Below, one piece after another: positions 60,302 to 64,000 of a DNA stretch of 64,000 nucleotides. This DNA is from Marasmius tenuissimus (Eukaryota > Basidiomycota > Agaricomycetes > Agaricales > Marasmiaceae), in NCBI GenBank assembly GCA_029532415.1, contig JAQOTA010000054.1, forward strand, positions 1,426,001-1,490,000, read 5' to 3'. Below the pieces are notes generated by a model. It saw only the letters and a program-made list of their open reading frames with translations, was not told the origin of the DNA and made no database searches. The position numbers and the translations under genes are program-made. How positions within the stretch are numbered: position 1 is the stretch's first letter; each line of letters opens with the position of its first letter.

Positions 60302-61128
60302 TGATTCGATTTCTTGAATTTATGAACGACCAGTGGCCACTGGCAATACATCCACGGAATTCCCGATACCGCACCCATCTCCGAGTCCTGTGAGATGGGA
60401 GCTGAAACTTTCTTGACAGTTCCCATGATCAAAGAGCGAGGCATGGCCTCAATGTTGGTATTACGGTGCGCAAAGTTTACGAATAGAGGGAGATCTGAAA
60501 GATACTCGAGTGCGAAAAAGAGAGAAGAAGACAAAGAACCAAACTGGGACTATCAGGAGAGGATGGGATTGATAACGAAGTCGTTTGTCTTGGATATCGT
60601 ATGGCACAGCTGCGGGGATCGAGCAGCGATGAGCTGAATAGAGTCCGCACTCGGATACAAGTCAGCCTGCGGTGTAGCCGAAGGGTTGAAGATTGAATCG
60701 ATTCATTTGCTTGGTCGTCAGACCGTGGACGCTGAGACTACTGAGCCGACAAATATCGTGGGAGCCTGAACAGTATCTGTGAGCTTCCTGATCATCATTG
60801 ATTCTCTGGGGGCATGCGAGGAGACAGCATGCAAACTTTTGAATTTTTGCTACCCGTTGTAATTGATATGCGGTAGTATCCAAACAACCCTGTTCCACTC
60901 GGAACAACTTCAATCGTGTGCCATGCTCTTTCATCCATCGCAATCTTCATCGATAATTCAGCTGCTCGTATCTTGTGAGTTTCTCGCCGCTGCCGAGCAC
61001 ATGATGGAACTAGACGGTCGCGCCACCCCTCAGCAGGCCTAAAAACTGAGATGGGTCAGGATGGCCTCGTGTACCAGTGGCATCGGGTAACCCATGATGG
61101 GCGTTCCCGGTAGAATCCTTGGTCCATG
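60302..61128. other. Intergenic region after the zinc-finger gene
   Basis: 827 bases with no supported gene. Short frames here have no recognisable content and no array-type repeats are seen. Confidence 0.45.
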
Positions 61129-62178
61129 TCATAGTATGATCGATATCTTCCTAGGGACTCTAGTTCGTTCGTGCCTGGCGGGGTAGCGAGGGGAGGTTGA
61201 GCCGATCGAGTGAAGGTGTGGAGCCACCGAACATGGCGGAAGGCGCGCCACAGGTCGAAGGCGTACAGTAGTGTGAGTACTGTGGAGCAAGGCGTCCGAA
61301 GCAGTTGCAGTCTGAGTCAGGGAAGGAACAGTCGTGAAACGAACTCTCGTCTGTTCTCTATACTCACGTCGCCGGCCGACTCCGTTTCGTACGTGGGTAT
61401 ACCTGGTTTCTTCATGGCGCCCCAATTTGAACCAAATGACAGGAATCACGATCATGATGCGGATATTGCAGACTGGAAGGGCGATTGCTGCCTGGGAATC
61501 AAACAAGACAGCGAAATGATTATAATTTGATTTCGAGAATGGGTAAGATATTCAGATTGCTCACCTCTAAATGGGCTGTGAAAAGATTGAGGATAGGATC
61601 TCTGCGCGAAATACGTACAGTACGTTATGCGCAAGGGCGGCTGCCAGCGTAGCCGCTAGCCAGGCTTCCGGCACACAGCACAATCAACAGGTAGCGTTTT
61701 GAAGGGGATAATCCCATGCTACGGAGAGCACAGACGGGCACCGCAACAAGGGGTATGCTCTGCGCGATGTCCACTATGCAGCAGTGCTTGTCAGGACACA
61801 AAATAACTGTGGACATCGGAAGGTTACGCGCCGCTCAAATTTCGACTCTCAACTGGTGTGAGTTTTGAATAGGTCCCAGGACGGCAACTCACCGGTGGCC
61901 GTTATTGGGAGCCAAAGACAAGTCACTGGCACGTTCCTAATCAAGAGGGCTAGCAACGCACAGCAGTTGTCCCATAAGAACCATCGAATATGGGCCAGAT
62001 GAGCCAGTCGGTAAATCGTGACAATGAGTGCAGTGACGTGCAGAATTGTTGTGCCCACTATTCAATGAATATTGAGTAGAGGTTTGATCAATGAGATCTG
62101 TCGGGAGCATTGACTAAATCTTGTCCAGACGAGGAGTCGAGGACCACGTACCTCCAAGACCAGCTATGGATGTCCCCA
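61129..62178 (-). pseudogene. Rhodopsin-like membrane-protein gene lacking its central exons (RHO-6)
   Basis: Read from 62178 down: MGTSIAGLG splices to GTTILHVTALIVTIYRLAHL and AHIRWFLWDNCCALLALLIR, so the WDD motif has become WDN. The next readable piece is already the late helix VDIAQSIPLVAVPVCALRSM followed by YLLIVLCAGSLASGYAGSR, then AAIALPVCNIRIMIVIPVIW and a long Arg/Thr-rich tail to a stop at 61129. The exons for helices 3-5 (FTRISLWLSIRRIL and the Cys loop in sisters) are missing; only about 40 bases separate the two parts where over 500 are expected. A deletion pseudogene is the simplest reading. Confidence 0.75.
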
Positions 62179-62982
62179 TCCAGCGGGCTCCCTCAGTCTC
62201 AGTCTCCAAAACCCAACTCGATGATAGCTGGCAGAGAGTAAGTAAGAGCAATCCCTCGAGCCTCAGCCTGACAGTGAGTGATCCGTCAGCCAGATTCCGA
62301 CTGGAGTTGCAGGGTTGGACACATAGAAAGGATCATCAATATGATGGGCTGCGGGATACGATTGTGAACCTTGGTATGCCAAGTCAAACGAATCATAATA
62401 CAGTCGAACTTATCACTACTGTGCAGCAGTTTCCTGTCAGTGCTTTTAGTCTTCTAGCTAGAGCTCACACTGCACAGCAAGCGTGTGCCCGGTACTAATG
62501 GCACCGTTGCCTATCAAGTTTCTTTGCCGCCCAACTCAGAACCTTGACTCCTTAAGAGGCCTGTACAGGGTACCCTATGGCCGGGCCTCGGGACTCCAGG
62601 GGTAGATATACAGTAAATCCCGGTCAGAGCCAGTCCCGACTCCCCGACGCCTCGAGAAGCGCCACCGTCGGATCACCCTGAGCATTGAAGCTTGAATTCG
62701 CTGAAACTGAATGGGTCGTAGACTGTATCACGAAATATTCTTACATGTACCCACCCTCAATTCTACTAATTGCTACACGTCGAAGATCGCAGATCACCTG
62801 CCACCAATCCCATCAATGTCCGGCCCGAGCTGTGGTTCGATGGCCGTCGGTAGATGACGACGGAAACATTATCCATTCTTCATTTGATTTGGGGGTAACG
62901 GGGTCTCGAGGACCTGCGTGGGCCTGCACGTTCGCGTTTCGATGACACCCACCCTCATCCACCCTATATTCCGAAACAAGGG

Positions 62983-64000
62983 TCACAAGTCTCGGTTTGT
63001 ACCCTGTGAATCCATCACTCCAGTATGATGATACGACGTTGGAAGACTGTCTTCGTACTCCGATGGTGTAGCACGGAAGATAGAGGACGACAAGTCCCAA
63101 GTAGAATCAGGAGTGTTGCGACTGGGTTCCGAGAGTATCGCTGTCAGGGTGGCACCACTCGTAGAGCGTGCGCGGGTTTCTGTGAGATGTGTAGATGTTA
63201 ATCCCGTTCTATACGTATAGGCGCATTCGGTTTCGTCGTCATGGCCATATTTCGAGAAAATCCTTGGGACTACGATGTGCACGTTGCAAACGATAAGGGC
63301 TACTGCTGCCTGGGGAGTGGATGGCGTGCTTGTTATCAGCTTCCCGAATGGTGGTAAGAATCAACTGAGTACTATCACTCGCCTCGTAATGACATGTTTG
63401 AGCCAACAAGGGATTCCTGCGCAAGATGAACACGTTATGCACGAGAGCGCCGATAAGTGTTGCGATACTTCCGGCAAAGACAGAGATCAAGAGGTTGCGC
63501 TTTGAGCGGGGGAGTTCCATGGCAAGTAATGCTCGAATAGGAATCACGACGAGAAGTACACTGAGCGAGATATCGACTGCGTTGGAGTGTAAGATACTGA
63601 GGGAACACGGAGAGACCATCGATATACACACCAATAGACTGGAATATCATGACGAACAATCGTACGTTCGAGGGACATAGGATTGGGGAGCTTCTTACTC
63701 TCGCTTCGCCCGAATATGAGCACGTAGCCGCCTTGACGACAATGAGAGTGACTGAAGATACCAATGTGCCCGCAATGAGCAAAGAACACGCGACCTTCAG
63801 CTTGCTTGGAACGAGAATGCGACGAATTGAAAGCCATAGGCTTATCCTTGTGAACCTACTCGCGAGAGAAATCAGCATATCTTCACTCGGCATACGAGGA
63901 ATAGACTGACGAAACCAGGATCGTGAAAGAGACGCTCAGTGTCCAGTACAGGCCAGCGTGAGCCCTACCGAACTCGGGAGTTTCAACAGAGAAAAGATCA
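62983..64000 (-). CDS. Fungal rhodopsin-like seven-helix membrane protein, 5' end outside window (RHO-7)
   Basis: The gene enters from beyond 64000. Visible exons, reading down: the partial exon GLYWTLSVSFTILVSS, then FTRISLWLSIRRILVPSKLK, LLIAGTLVSSVTLIVVKAAT, a Cys loop (CSYSGEARVRSSPILC), VDISLSVLLVVIPIRALLAM, NLLISVFAGSIATLIGALVH, AALIVCNVHIVVPRIFSKYG and a Thr/Ser-rich tail with WDLSSSIFRATPSEY, ending at TAG/TCA 62983. Helices 1-2 and the WDD motif would lie outside. Everything visible is open and in frame, so the gene is probably intact. Confidence 0.78.

Overview
The window looks like nuclear DNA of a filamentous basidiomycete, most likely an Agaricomycete (mushroom-forming fungus). 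Genes are dense and split by many short GT-AG introns, mostly 45-70 nt. Their closest recognisable families are fungal: Hst2-type sirtuin, Rad4, Trm61, Sfh1 and a fungal anoctamin. Two locally expanded families, DUF6534-type and rhodopsin-like seven-helix membrane proteins, are typical of mushroom genomes. All assignments come from reading motifs and splice frames by eye; no database was searched.

Layout. 0-23.3 kb is a housekeeping block: a serine/proline-rich protein (+), an Hst2/SIRT2-type sirtuin (+), an FYRN/FYRC nuclear protein (+), Rad4/XPC (+), Trm61 tRNA m1A58 methyltransferase (-), a PAS-domain protein (+) and TCF25/Rqc1 (-). 24-43 kb is a tandem array of six apparently intact DUF6534-type membrane-protein genes (here DUF-1 to DUF-6, all +). 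It grew by at least two events. The first is a tandem duplication of [3' part of TCF25, DUF-1, DUF-2], which left a dead TCF25 copy between DUF-2 and DUF-3 and has a readable ATCGC microhomology junction. The second is a ~2.9 kb tandem duplication giving DUF-5 and DUF-6, with a near-identical block that suggests gene conversion. A 1.92 kb terminal-inverted-repeat element with a perfect 9-bp target-site duplication sits between DUF-3 and DUF-4, and a 690-bp element with its own 6-bp duplication is nested inside it.

43-50 kb is a second housekeeping block: an anoctamin/TMEM16 protein (+), a polymerase-beta-like (family X) protein whose metal-binding aspartates appear replaced (-), and the SNF5-domain subunit Sfh1 (+). 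50.4-64 kb is a second array, of rhodopsin-like seven-helix proteins: one + gene, two intact - genes, three decayed copies, and one gene cut by the window edge. A small three-finger C2H2 zinc-finger gene is inserted in it. This array also duplicated as gene pairs, with one member of each pair decaying.

Other notable points: very small exons (5, 8, 10 and 14 nt) in three housekeeping genes, a GC-AG intron in the anoctamin gene, a probable single-base frameshift in RAD4, and a 25-nt perfect inverted repeat around the 5' end of the FYR-domain gene. There is no sign of prokaryotic systems, CRISPR, rRNA, functional tRNA or a secondary-metabolite cluster.
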